Made by a program: the position numbers and the translations under genes
NCBI GenBank assembly: GCA_036493895.1
Contig: DASXOZ010000017.1
Coordinates: 1-64,000 of the forward strand
Source of the DNA: Candidatus Binatia bacterium
GTDB lineage: Bacteria > Desulfobacterota > Binatia > UBA1149 > CAITLU01
Direction of reading: 5' to 3'
DNA length: 64,000 nt
The notes under the pieces: model-generated
The model's database searches: none
What the model was told of the DNA's origin: nothing
Seen by the model: only the letters and a program-made list of their open reading frames with translations
Part shown: in pieces, positions 25,282 to 33,689 of the stretch
Numbering within the stretch: the stretch's first letter is position 1
Layout: each line of letters starts with the position of its first letter

Positions 25282-26892
25282 ATGAAACAGCATCGAATCG
25301 GGATGCGCCAGCGGGCGCGTTTTCTCGCAGTGGCGGGCATCGCAGCGGGAAGCATCCTGGCGACAGTCTCTGCCGCATCGGCCCAGCTCGTCCCGACCGA
25401 CAGCGGTCCGGTCCAGGGCCACGTCAACGACGGCACGCAGGAGTTCCTCGGCATTCCGTATGCAGCGCCGCCGCTCGGAAGCCTTCGCTTCAGCCCGCCG
25501 CAGCCTCCGGCTTCGTGGGTCACTGCGCTGCAGGCAACAGACTATCCGCCCGCGTGTTCGCAGCTTCCGATCCTGACCAACGGCAACAACCACGTCGTCA
25601 ACGAGGACTGCCTCTATCTCAACGTCTGGACTCCCAGTCCGGCGCCGACGACGCCGCTGCCGGTAATGATCTGGATCCACGGCGGCTCGAACACGTCGGG
25701 ATCGACGGCGGACTTCGTTCCGTTCCCCGGCTTCGAGACCGACCGCCTCTACGACGGTCACACGATCTCGAAAGTGGGCAACGTCATCGTCGTCACCGTC
25801 AATTACCGCCTGAACGCGTTCGGCTTCTTCGGAATGAGCGAGGTTGCCGCGGAAGATCTGTTGTATCCGTACGCAGGAAACCAGGGGCTGCTCGACCAGC
25901 GCAAGGCGATGCAGTGGGTGCAGACCAACATCGCAAACTTCGGCGGCGATCCGGCCAACGTGACGATCTTCGGCGAGTCGGCCGGATCGTGGGACGTCTG
26001 CAGTCACGTCGTCTCGCCGATGGATGACGGCCTGTTCGAGCGCGCGATCAGCGAGAGCGGCGGCTGCTCGGTGGGCGTCAAGACCGCTGCCGAAGAGCAG
26101 CAGGCGGTCGATGCCGTGGTTGCAGCCGTGCACTGCGACACGGCGATGGATCGCCTTGCCTGCATGCGTGCGGTCCCGGCGTCCGATCTCCTGGACGCCA
26201 GCCCGCTGCTCTCCACCGAGACCACCGATCTCGCGATCAGCGTGGACGGCGGCTTCCTGCCCGAGCTGCCCAAGACGACGCTGACCAACGGCAGCGCGCG
26301 CAAGGTTCCCTACATCCTCGGGTCGAACTACGACGAGGGAACCCTGTTCACGCTCAACACCCCGGACATGACCGAGGACGAGTACACGGCTACGCTTCTG
26401 GACCGTTTCGGTTCCTTCGCGCCGCAGGTGGAGGCGCTGTATCCGGCGGGCAACTTCGCATCACCAAAGGCCGCGCTCACGCGCGTGGTCGGCGACTCGA
26501 CGCTGACGTGCTCGACGATGGACGTCGCCAAGCGCTACGCTTCGGCGCACAACCACGTATGGACGTATGAATTCAAGCGCGCTCCCAACCTCGGCGGAGC
26601 GATCGGTACGTTCCTCGGCGCCTTCCACGGCTCCGAGATCGGCTACGTCTTCGCTTCGGTGCAGCCGGCGCCGACCCCGGCCGACGCGATGCTCAGCACC
26701 CTCATGGAGGGCTTCTGGACGTCATTCGCAAAGTACGGCAAGCCCAAGCCGCAGTCCCACTTGCCGTGGGCCAAGTTCAATCCGAAGAGCTACAAATCGG
26801 TTCGTTTCGACGTAACTTCGCAGAAGTTCTCGGACTACCGCCGCGCCGAGTGCGATTTCTGGACGCAGTACTACGACGCGACCAACCCGTAG
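25282..26892 (+). CDS. Exported type-B carboxylesterase
   Basis: The protein has 536 residues with a signal peptide ending at about ASAQ35. Carboxylesterase type-B marks are EDCLYLNVWTP (109-119), the oxyanion loop IWIHGGSNTSGS, and the nucleophile elbow FGESAGSW with Ser233. A likely Glu occurs in LGSNYDEGTLF and the His in GAFHGSEIGYVF. Paired cysteines flank the active-site region. The enzyme hydrolyses carboxylic esters outside the cytoplasm; range unknown. The gene stands alone, has a divergent partner upstream and ends in a strong intrinsic terminator. Confidence 0.9.
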   Translation: MKQHRIGMRQRARFLAVAGIAAGSILATVSAASAQLVPTDSGPVQGHVNDGTQEFLGIPYAAPPLGSLRFSPPQPPASWVTALQATDYPPACSQLPILTNGNNHVVNEDCLYLNVWTPSPAPTTPLPVMIWIHGGSNTSGSTADFVPFPGFETDRLYDGHTISKVGNVIVVTVNYRLNAFGFFGMSEVAAEDLLYPYAGNQGLLDQRKAMQWVQTNIANFGGDPANVTIFGESAGSWDVCSHVVSPMDDGLFERAISESGGCSVGVKTAAEEQQAVDAVVAAVHCDTAMDRLACMRAVPASDLLDASPLLSTETTDLAISVDGGFLPELPKTTLTNGSARKVPYILGSNYDEGTLFTLNTPDMTEDEYTATLLDRFGSFAPQVEALYPAGNFASPKAALTRVVGDSTLTCSTMDVAKRYASAHNHVWTYEFKRAPNLGGAIGTFLGAFHGSEIGYVFASVQPAPTPADAMLSTLMEGFWTSFAKYGKPKPQSHLPWAKFNPKSYKSVRFDVTSQKFSDYRRAECDFWTQYYDATNP

Positions 26893-26916
26893 GCGTCGCG
26901 CTGCAGGTTTGACGGC

Positions 26917-26954
26917 AAAGGGCGGGCACCGCAGCGGTGCCCGCCCTTTTTCAT
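26917..26954 (+). terminator. Intrinsic terminator, bidirectional
   Basis: AAAGGGCGGGCACC pairs perfectly with GGTGCCCGCCCTTT around the loop GCAGC, followed by TTTTTCATTTTT. The A-run on the left arm makes it usable from the opposite gene, which ends at 26951. Confidence 0.88.
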
Positions 26955-27439
26955 TTTTCGGGCGCGGTCATGCAGGTCGCGGCCGTCGCGGCCACCTTCC
27001 AGGTCTGCGCGCGCGGATCTTTCGCGGTTGCCGAAAGACACCCGGTGATCTCCATCGCCATCTTCGCGACGTCGAGCTTGCTCGCATCGGCGGCCAGCCG
27101 ATTTCGCGCAAGCGCGACCGCGATGCGGCTGCGATCTTCGGCCGGGGACTGCTTCCAGCGCGCGAGAGTCGACTCGCCCGTCAACTCGTCGGTCGGCGGT
27201 GCAGTTGCAGCAGGAGGAGCGGCGGGCGCGGCAGGAGTAGAAGGGTCCGCCGGCGGCGCGACGGCCGCCGGTGATGGCGCCGGCGCCGCCGCGCGTGATG
27301 GCGGCGGCGCCGCCGCCGTGCGTGATGGAAGCGCGGCATCCTGCGGGAGCTGCGAGCTCTGCGCGAACGACCGCGGCGTGACGAGCAGCAGCGCGATCGC
27401 CGCCGCCGCAGACAATGGTCGTGGATGCCGGAGCGTCAC
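26951..27439 (-). CDS. Small exported Pro/Ala-rich protein
   Basis: The protein has 162 residues. A signal peptide (LSAAAAIALLLVTPRSFA) precedes a 55-residue Ala/Pro-rich linker and then a conserved-looking helical domain of about 70 residues (LTGESTLARWKQSPAEDRSR to the end). The domain has two cysteines (ITGCLSATAK and AATCMTAPEK) that could form a disulfide. Function unknown. Its start overlaps the stop of the preceding YadA-head-like protein (ATGA), so the two are co-expressed and possibly interact at the envelope. Confidence 0.65.
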   Translation of the reverse strand: MTLRHPRPLSAAAAIALLLVTPRSFAQSSQLPQDAALPSRTAAAPPPSRAAAPAPSPAAVAPPADPSTPAAPAAPPAATAPPTDELTGESTLARWKQSPAEDRSRIAVALARNRLAADASKLDVAKMAMEITGCLSATAKDPRAQTWKVAATAATCMTAPEK

Positions 27440-28335
27440 TGCGCTTGGCTGAGCGAGCCGGCTGTCCAGTTGAACTCTCCGCTGGCTGTGCGCCCGGAGC
27501 CCCCGCTAACGGCAGCGTGGGGGCCCGTCGCCTGGTTCTGGAAGCCTCCGGTCACCGAGGACCATTGGCCGCTGGCTTCGCCGGACTGTCCTCCACTGAC
27601 GGAGGCGAACGTGAAGCTCGCGAGGTTCTCGCAACCGCCCGAAACGGAGGCATCGATGCCGGTGGCCTCGTTGCTGAACCCGGCGCCGACCGCTGCGTAG
27701 GGGCCGGATGCCGTGTTGCTCGATCCGCCGCAGACGGTGGAATCGAGTCCGGATGCGGTATTCTGGCTGCCGCCGAGCACGCTGGCCGCGCGGTTGCTGA
27801 TCTCGTTCTGTTCGCCGGCAACGATTCCCCCGAAGCTCGAATACGCATTCTCCGGGCCGACGACCAGGTTGTGGGAACCTGTGTGCGCCTGGTTCCCCGT
27901 TTTCTCGTTGTAGCCGATGATGACGTTGCCGAGACCGTTGGTCGGACCGACGGTGTTGCCGCTGCCGTCGACGACCTGCAGGTTCATGCCGCTGAAGAGC
28001 AGCGTGCCGTTCGCGCGCGTCACTCCGGCCAGCATCGACTGGAGCTGGGAGACGGTGTCCTGCATGGCGGCCAGGGAGTCTTCGAGAGTCTGGACGCGGG
28101 TCTCGAGCGCGGCGCAGTCGCCGGTCGTGCAGACCAGGCTCACGTCTTGTCCGACGGCGAACTTGAGCACGGAAAGAGCATCGCTGGCCGTCACGGTGTC
28201 CGTCTGGTTGACGTCGCCGCAGACCTGGGCGGCCGCAGGTACCGCGCCAAGTGCGAGGAGCGCGAGAGCAGGAACGCTCGCAGCGAAACGGCTGCGGCGT
28301 GATCGGGATGCGTCAGGACGTGACGGTTTGCTCAT
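27436..28335 (-). CDS. Exported protein with dockerin-like module and YadA-head-like repeats
   Basis: I place the start at the ATG at 28335 (GGAG seven bases upstream), giving 299 residues. A signal peptide (ASVPALALLALGAVPAAA) precedes one dockerin-like loop, VCGDVNQTDTVTASDALSVL followed by KFAVGQDVSLVC. A predicted coiled coil (ALETRVQTLEDSLAAMQDTV) follows, then a beta segment and about seven repeats such as ASVLGGSQNTASGLDSTVCG, in the S.V.GG..N.A.G pattern of trimeric autotransporter head domains. No C-terminal membrane anchor is present, so if it is trimeric it must be held by other means, perhaps the dockerin-like part. Coupled to the small protein downstream. Confidence 0.75.
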   Translation of the reverse strand: MSKPSRPDASRSRRSRFAASVPALALLALGAVPAAAQVCGDVNQTDTVTASDALSVLKFAVGQDVSLVCTTGDCAALETRVQTLEDSLAAMQDTVSQLQSMLAGVTRANGTLLFSGMNLQVVDGSGNTVGPTNGLGNVIIGYNEKTGNQAHTGSHNLVVGPENAYSSFGGIVAGEQNEISNRAASVLGGSQNTASGLDSTVCGGSSNTASGPYAAVGAGFSNEATGIDASVSGGCENLASFTFASVSGGQSGEASGQWSSVTGGFQNQATGPHAAVSGGSGRTASGEFNWTAGSLSQAQ

Positions 28336-28352
28336 GGTCTGCTCCATTTTGT

Positions 28353-28415
28353 CGCGACGGCGCGGATATTTGCCGCGACGGCGCGGATGTTCGCCGCGAT
28401 GACGCGGATGCGACG
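28353..28415. repeat. 21-bp tandem repeat, three units
   Basis: Units at 28353-28373 (CGCGACGGCGCGGATATTTG plus C), 28374-28394 and 28395-28415 diverge slightly from each other. They lie 18 bp upstream of the start codon at 28335, within the probable 5' leader or promoter of the YadA-head-like gene. Confidence 0.65.
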
Positions 28416-28487
28416 GCGCGGCATCGACGTTTCTAGCCCAGGGGCCGGCGGGCGGCCACCGCACCATCGCCGATCCGCGCAGTCGCC

Positions 28488-29456
28488 TCAGGCCGCTCGC
28501 TGCCCGCGTGCCCCGCTGCGGCCGAGGCTTCGCCTCAGCGCTTCGGCGTGGAAGGCGACGTAGCCGTCGATCGTGTTCTCGAGATCCGCGTCGATGCGCG
28601 AGTGAAGCTCCGCCAGCGCATGGAACGGAACGGCCGGGAACGCGTGGTGCTCGGCGTGCCACGACATGTTCCACATCGCCCAGTGCACCAGCGCGTTGCT
28701 GCGCATGCTTCGCGTGCGGTGAATCTGCGAACCGGAAGTCGCAAGGCCCGTGTGCTCGGGCATCACGAACAGTCCGAGCGCGACGTGCGCCACCGGCCAT
28801 GCCAGCAGCAGCGTTCCGAAGCCCGGGACACGCGCGAGACCGTACCACGCGGCAGCAATCCACAGCGCGCTCGCGATGCGGCTCTCCACGACGACGCGGC
28901 GCCTCAGCGGCGGTCGGACGTAGGGAAAAAAGCGTCCGACCAGCTCTTCGCGCGGCAGGAGCGCCGCGACCAGCGTAAAGAACGCCTTGCCCACCATCAA
29001 GTGCTGGCCCGATGCGACGGCTGCGTACAGCACGGGATTGGAAGGCCAGGGCCCGAGAACCGACGGAGCGCCGGAGATTTCCGGATCGCCGTCGGGCTCG
29101 GAAGTACGCCGGTGGTGCTCGAAGTGGAATTCGCGGAAGAACGCCGGGGACTGCAGCATCAGCACTGCCGAGACCCACGTGACGGCGCGCGCCAGCGGCT
29201 GCGAGGCGAACGCGGTGCCGTGCCCTGCTTCGTGCATCGATGCGAAGAACGTCAACAGCAGTACGCCGTCGACGGCCGCCGCGACCAGGCGCAGCGGACT
29301 GCCGGCGGCAGCCAGCCTGAGCGTCAAGAGAGAAACGAGGATGAACGCAGCGAGTTGCAGCGAGAAGCGGACCAGGCCCGGGCCGTCCCTGCGAACGAGC
29401 AGCCGCTTCATCTCGTCGCGTGACAGGCGGCTCGTCGTTTCGAGGTTTTCGTCCAC
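28488..29456 (-). CDS. Membrane fatty acid desaturase
   Basis: The protein has 322 residues with four to five membrane helices. The three histidine boxes of membrane di-iron desaturases/hydroxylases are present: HEAGHG (75-80), HFEHH (111-115) and HAEHH in NMSWHAEHHAFPAVPF. The family introduces double bonds or hydroxyls into acyl lipids or carotenoid-like substrates with O2, so the organism probably meets oxygen. The gene has 24 bp between its start and the end of pntB and could be read from the pnt transcript. Substrate not inferable. Confidence 0.85.
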   Translation of the reverse strand: MDENLETTSRLSRDEMKRLLVRRDGPGLVRFSLQLAAFILVSLLTLRLAAAGSPLRLVAAAVDGVLLLTFFASMHEAGHGTAFASQPLARAVTWVSAVLMLQSPAFFREFHFEHHRRTSEPDGDPEISGAPSVLGPWPSNPVLYAAVASGQHLMVGKAFFTLVAALLPREELVGRFFPYVRPPLRRRVVVESRIASALWIAAAWYGLARVPGFGTLLLAWPVAHVALGLFVMPEHTGLATSGSQIHRTRSMRSNALVHWAMWNMSWHAEHHAFPAVPFHALAELHSRIDADLENTIDGYVAFHAEALRRSLGRSGARGQRAA

Positions 29457-29480
29457 CTCGTTCCGGCTCCCTGACGCAGG

Positions 29481-30869
29481 TCAGCCGAGGGCCTGGTTGA
29501 TCTTCTCGAGCGTGTCCTTGGCGTCGCCGAAGACGAGCACGGTGTTCGGCATCGTGAACAGCTCGTTCTCGATGCCCGCGAAGCCCGGGTTCATGCTGCG
29601 CTTGAGCACGATGCAGGCCTTGGCCAGGTCGGCGTTGAGCACCGGCATCCCGTAGATCGGGCTCGATGTGTCGTGCTTGGCGGCCGGGTTGACGACGTCG
29701 TTGGCGCCGACGACGAGCGCGACGTCGGCCTCGGCAAACTCATCATTGATCGCTTCGAGCTCCTTCAGCGAGTCGTAGGGAACATTGGCCTCGGCCAATA
29801 GCACGTTCATGTGCCCCGGCATGCGGCCGGCTACCGGGTGAATCGCGTACTTGACCTCGATGCCGTCCTTCTCGAGCAGCTCGGCCATCTCCTGGACGGC
29901 ATGCTGGGCCTGGGCCACCGCCATCCCGTAGCCGGGGCAGACGATGACCTTGGTGCCGCTCGAAAGCAGCATCGCTGCATCGCCGACACTCGCTTCTCGC
30001 ACGGTGACGCCGGCAGCCGTGACCGTCTGGGTCGAGCCGCTGCCCTGGCCGAAGGCGCCAAACAGCACGTTGGCGAAGGAGCGGTTCATCGCCCGGCTCA
30101 TCACGACTGACAGGATGAAGCCGGACGCGCCGTCGAGGGCGCCGGCGATGATCAGCACGTTGTTGCCGAGCGCGAAGCCGGTGGCCGAAGCGGCAAGGCC
30201 GGCATACGAGTTGAGCAGCGAGATCACGACGGGCATGTCGGCGCCGCCGATCGGGATCACGAACAGCACGCCGAGAATCAGCGCGACGAAGAACATCAGG
30301 TAGAACAGGAACTGGGCGTAGGGCCAGATCGTCAGCAGCACGAGGATCGTCACCGCCAAGGCGAACGTCGTGATGTTGGACTGGTTCTGGTACGGGTACG
30401 TGATGTTGCGTCCGGGCACGACGCCCTGCAGCTTGCCGAACGCGATGAGGCTGCCGGTGAACGTCAGCCCGCCGAACAGCACCTCGAAGCCGAGCGCCGC
30501 CATCGTGCCGTGCGACAGCACCACGTGGTCGTGCAGGTCCGCGTGGTAGAGCGAATACTCCGAAACGCCGACGAGCGCGGCCGCCAGGCCGCCGAACGCG
30601 TGCGACAGCGCGATTCGCTCGGGCATCTTCGTCATCGGGATCAGCGCGGACATCGCGATGCCGATGGCCGAGCCGATGCCCGCCGAGACGAGGATCCAGC
30701 GGTAGCTGACGATCTCCGGGTTGACGAGCGTGCCGACCACTGCCGCGATCATGCCGATCTCGGCGAACACGACGCCGCGTCGCGACGTCTCGGCGCTGGT
30801 CAGGCCGCGGATCCCCAGGATGAAGAAGATCGACGCGACGAAATACAGGAGTTCTGCGCCGGTGCTCAC
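29481..30869 (-). CDS. pntB: NAD(P) transhydrogenase subunit beta
   Basis: The protein has 462 residues, the family's usual length. About nine membrane helices (domain II, residues 1-260) include NNVLIIAGALDGASGFILSV and VMSRAMNRSFANVLFGAFGQ. The C-terminal NADP(H)-binding domain III has VIVCPGYGMAVAQAQHAVQE, the GYG.A/V fingerprint, VALVVGANDVVNPAA and the lid region with YGMPVLNADLAK. With PntAA and PntAB it forms the inner-membrane pump that couples proton entry to reduction of NADP+ by NADH. It overlaps the end of pntAB by four bases. Confidence 0.95.
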   Translation of the reverse strand: MSTGAELLYFVASIFFILGIRGLTSAETSRRGVVFAEIGMIAAVVGTLVNPEIVSYRWILVSAGIGSAIGIAMSALIPMTKMPERIALSHAFGGLAAALVGVSEYSLYHADLHDHVVLSHGTMAALGFEVLFGGLTFTGSLIAFGKLQGVVPGRNITYPYQNQSNITTFALAVTILVLLTIWPYAQFLFYLMFFVALILGVLFVIPIGGADMPVVISLLNSYAGLAASATGFALGNNVLIIAGALDGASGFILSVVMSRAMNRSFANVLFGAFGQGSGSTQTVTAAGVTVREASVGDAAMLLSSGTKVIVCPGYGMAVAQAQHAVQEMAELLEKDGIEVKYAIHPVAGRMPGHMNVLLAEANVPYDSLKELEAINDEFAEADVALVVGANDVVNPAAKHDTSSPIYGMPVLNADLAKACIVLKRSMNPGFAGIENELFTMPNTVLVFGDAKDTLEKINQALG

Positions 30870-31186
30870 TTCTTCTTCGCCTCTGCACCTTTCTTCGCGC
30901 CGCTGCCGCGCTTGCGGAACATCTTGAGCATGCGGTCGGTGATCAGGAAGCCGCCAACGACGTTGATGCTGGCGCAGAGCACGGCGATGAACCCGAGAAC
31001 CGTGCTGAAATTGCTCTTCTCCGCGCCGGCGGCGACGATCGACCCGACGAGCGAAATGCCGGAGATCGCGTTCGTGAAGGCCATCAGCGGCGTGTGCAGC
31101 AGCGGCGGAACGCCGCGAATCGTGCCGTAGCCGACGAACGCAGCCAGGACGAAGACGTAGAGGCCGAGGATCATCTCGTGCGTCAT
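30866..31186 (-). CDS. pntAB: NAD(P) transhydrogenase subunit alpha, membrane part (alpha-2)
   Basis: The protein has 106 residues with three membrane helices. The sequence GVPPLLHTPLMAFTNAISGI is the conserved loop of the alpha-subunit membrane domain. In E. coli this part is fused to the NAD-binding domain; here it is separate, as in Rhodospirillum-type three-gene systems. The C-terminus is a short Lys-rich tail. It overlaps pntB (ATGA) and lies 31 bp after pntAA. Confidence 0.93.
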   Translation of the reverse strand: MTHEMILGLYVFVLAAFVGYGTIRGVPPLLHTPLMAFTNAISGISLVGSIVAAGAEKSNFSTVLGFIAVLCASINVVGGFLITDRMLKMFRKRGSGAKKGAEAKKK

Positions 31187-31217
31187 GGAAGGCTCCTCCG
31201 GGAAAACAGGCGGCGCC

Positions 31218-32348
31218 TCAGGCGCCGATGGACTCGGCGACCTGCGTGTCGACGATCTTGCCGTCGTGCGTGACGACGGAACCCTTGACGATCTCCTTGC
31301 CGAAATCGATGTCGAGGCTTCCGTCCTTCAGAAGGTAGCTGACGAGCTTCTCGACGTTGCGCGAGAACATCTGGCTCGCGTCGCGCGCCGCCTCGCTGGC
31401 AAGGTTGGTCGGTCCGACGACGACGACACCCGAATCGACGACGACTTCGTCGGCGCGCGTGAGCTCGCAGTTGCCGCCCTGCTCGGCGGCCAGGTCGACG
31501 ATGACCGAGCCGGGCCTCATGCGCCGCGCCATCGCGGCGGTGACGAGCCGCGGCGCGGGCCGCCCCGGGATCAGCGCCGTGGTGATGCAGGCGTCGGCCT
31601 TCTCGAGATGGGTCGCGATGACTTCGTTGGCGCGCTTCTGGAAATCCTCGCTGACTTCCTTTGCATAGCCGCCGGCGGTAGCGGCATCGGCCTGGACGCC
31701 GACATCGATGAACGTCGCGCCGAGGCTCTCGACCTGTTCCTTGACGACGGCGCGCACGTCGTACGCTTCGACGACGGCGCCGAGGCGGCGCGCGATGCCG
31801 ATGGCGACCAGTCCTGCGACGCCGGCTCCCAGAACGACGACACGCGCCGGTTCGATGCGCCCGGCGGCGGTCATGAACAGCGGGAACAACTTGGGCAGGT
31901 AGTTGGCTGCCGTGATCACCGAGCGATACCCGGCGACGGTGGCCTGGGAGCTGAGCACGTCCATCGACTGCGCCAGCGTCGTGCGGGGGATGCGGTCGAG
32001 AGAGATCGCCGTCAGCGAGCCGTCGCGGCACTCGCGGACGATGTCGTGCTGGGTAAGCGGGAACAGCAGGCTGATCGTGGCCGCACCGCGGCGTAGCCCT
32101 GCCAGGCTGCCCGGCTGGGGGACGTTGACCTGCACCAGCGTATCACAGGCCGCCAGTACGTCGGCGCGGGAGGCGACCACCGTCGCGCCTGCGCTTTTGT
32201 AGTCGTCGTCACTGAATCCGGCCTCGCTGCCCGCGCCTGCCTGGACGACGAACTGCACCGATTTCCTGCCGAGGCGGCCCAGGCTCTCGGGGACAAGAGC
32301 CACGCGGCGTTCCCCCTTGCGAGCTTCCGTCACGATCCCGATTTTCAT
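31218..32348 (-). CDS. pntAA: NAD(P) transhydrogenase subunit alpha, NAD-binding part (alpha-1)
   Basis: The protein has 376 residues from the ATG at 32348, the normal start of the family (MKIGIVTEARKGERRVALVP). The Rossmann NAD site is VVVLGAGVAGLVAIGIARRL, followed by VEAYDVRAVVKEQVESLGA. TALIPGRPAPRLVTAAMARR and VIVDLAAEQGGNCELT are the conserved loops of domain I. It is the soluble, cytoplasmic NAD(H) domain that docks on PntB domain III. First gene of the operon; transcription should start between 32348 and the hairpin at 32469. Confidence 0.95.
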   Translation of the reverse strand: MKIGIVTEARKGERRVALVPESLGRLGRKSVQFVVQAGAGSEAGFSDDDYKSAGATVVASRADVLAACDTLVQVNVPQPGSLAGLRRGAATISLLFPLTQHDIVRECRDGSLTAISLDRIPRTTLAQSMDVLSSQATVAGYRSVITAANYLPKLFPLFMTAAGRIEPARVVVLGAGVAGLVAIGIARRLGAVVEAYDVRAVVKEQVESLGATFIDVGVQADAATAGGYAKEVSEDFQKRANEVIATHLEKADACITTALIPGRPAPRLVTAAMARRMRPGSVIVDLAAEQGGNCELTRADEVVVDSGVVVVGPTNLASEAARDASQMFSRNVEKLVSYLLKDGSLDIDFGKEIVKGSVVTHDGKIVDTQVAESIGA

Positions 32349-32468
32349 CGGGGGGGAACGTAGCGGAGGCGCCGAGAAATCCAAAAAGAAGAGGACGCAA
32401 GCGCGCTTTGCGCTGCCGTCCTCTCATCCATCCGGATCTGTCCCGGAATTGTCGGAGTTGGCGGAGCC

Positions 32469-32500
32469 GGGACCGGCACCAGCAAGCTGGTGCCGGTCCC
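32469..32500 (-). terminator. Perfect 15-bp hairpin after the 142-residue protein gene
   Basis: GGGACCGGCACCAGC and GCTGGTGCCGGTCCC are separated by AA. It lies 7 bp beyond the stop at 32508 and upstream of the pnt operon. No U-tract is present. The arms share GGCACCAGC with the dispersed GGGGTCAGGCACCAGC repeat, so it may be a variant of that element. Confidence 0.55.
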
Positions 32501-32507
32501 GATCCGG

Positions 32508-32936
32508 TCAGCTGGCTGCCTCGAGCTCGTACTCGGGAGCGTCGTTGGGGCCCTCGCCGACAGCGGCCGGCCGACGCCCCGCAAGCCCGACGATGCGGGG
32601 AGACTTGCGGATCTTGCGCCGGCCGCGCTTCTGCAGCGGGGCCAGTCCCAAGCGTACGTATTCGGCACTGACGCCGAGCACATCGCAGATGTTCTCGAAC
32701 GAAAACGGCCAGTCCCTGTCGTGGGAGAAGATCCACTCGGCGGCGTCGCGGTGGAGATCTTCGCCCTGGGGATCGCGGGCGAGGGCGTATTTCTGGTAGC
32801 ACTCGACCGCATCCCGAAGGATGGCCAGCATCAGCCCGCGCTCGTTGGTCGCACCAGCTTCCTTGCCGAGTCCGGCAAAGTACTGTTCGGGCATGAGGGC
32901 GTCGGGTTCGAAGAGCTTGGCGGTGTTGTCGGCCAT
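32508..32936 (-). CDS. Conserved hypothetical protein with HTH-like C-terminal region
   Basis: The protein has 142 residues from the ATG at 32936. The core reads RGLMLAILRDAVECYQKYAL, RDAAEWIFSHDRDWPFSFEN and ICDVLGVSAEYVRLGLAPLQ, followed by a basic C-terminus with KRGRRKIRKSP. Small proteins with this LMLAxLxDAVxC...EWIF...W.FSFENIC.VLG core recur in deltaproteobacteria as I know them, without assigned function. The last part of the core looks like a helix-turn-helix and the Lys/Arg tail fits nucleic-acid contact, so a DNA-binding role is possible. It is monocistronic. Confidence 0.65.
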   Translation of the reverse strand: MADNTAKLFEPDALMPEQYFAGLGKEAGATNERGLMLAILRDAVECYQKYALARDPQGEDLHRDAAEWIFSHDRDWPFSFENICDVLGVSAEYVRLGLAPLQKRGRRKIRKSPRIVGLAGRRPAAVGEGPNDAPEYELEAAS

Positions 32937-33125
32937 CGTTTTCCTCAGGGGGCTAGACGAGGCCACGGTCCGAATATTCTGGGGATTTCGATGCAGAGCG
33001 GCAGAAAATCAGGAATCGGGCGGCTGACGGTGCTGCGGCGCGCCGAAAAGCCCATTTTCGGCGGCTGACGGCCGGCTTCGGGCCCGTTCAGCCTGCCGGA
33101 GCGCCGGGCGGCGGGCTTGTCTGTC

Positions 33126-33521
33126 TCAGCGCCCGCGGAACCGGTCGATGGCCCGCCGGTCCCTCTTGGAGGGGCGGCCTGGCGCGGGCTGGAAGGCCTC
33201 CCGGTTGGCCCTGAGGGCCATCACCAGGGCCTGGCGGGCGTCATGGCTGGCAGCATCCTCTTCATAGAGGAGACGCGCTTCCGGAGCCCCCCGCCGCACA
33301 GCCGAAACGGCCGTGACGGTGACGTTCCAGGTGTAGGGGCCGATCGTGATCGAGAGGGATTCTCCAATCTTCACGAGATGGGCTGCTTTTATGCGCGAAC
33401 CCCTTGATTTTACATGGCCTGCGTCGATCGCGTGCGCGGCGAGCGAGCGCGTCTTGAAGAATCGCGCGGCCCACAGCCACTTGTCGAGCCGGACCGGTTC
33501 GGGGGCGCCTGGCTCTGCCAT
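33126..33521 (-). CDS. hslR: Heat shock protein 15-like S4-domain RNA-binding protein
   Basis: The protein has 131 residues. The S4 domain begins VRLDKWLWAARFFKTRSLAA and continues HAIDAGHVKSRGSRIKAAHL and VKIGESLSITIG, a close match to Hsp15 (HslR). The basic C-terminal tail (PGRPSKRDRRAIDRFRGR) is typical of the family. Hsp15 binds free 50S subunits carrying peptidyl-tRNA after premature dissociation; the related RqcP acts with RqcH in ribosome-associated quality control. Here the gene lies 2-5 kb from clpS, clpA and an NFACT-R protein. Confidence 0.9.
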   Translation of the reverse strand: MAEPGAPEPVRLDKWLWAARFFKTRSLAAHAIDAGHVKSRGSRIKAAHLVKIGESLSITIGPYTWNVTVTAVSAVRRGAPEARLLYEEDAASHDARQALVMALRANREAFQPAPGRPSKRDRRAIDRFRGR

Positions 33522-33613
33522 CGCTGCCGATGGTACTGGCCGGGCGGGCAGGGGACCAGAGGAATGGGCGCTGCGGCCGACACCCAGTGCGGCCGCTTAC
33601 GAGGTGCTGTGAG

Positions 33614-33670
33614 GCGGTACCGTTTGACGGACCGCTGACGCGGTACCGTTTGACGGACCGCTGACGCGGT
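33614..33670. repeat. 26-bp direct tandem repeat, two units plus a partial third
   Basis: Identical 26-bp units, GCGGTACCGTTTGACGGACC plus GCTGAC, occupy 33614-33639 and 33640-33665, followed by GCGGT. The array ends 19 bp before the rhodanese gene start, so it occupies that gene's leader or promoter. Each unit holds the palindrome GGTACC. Confidence 0.8.
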
Positions 33671-33689
33671 CCTATGTCACCACGCCATC

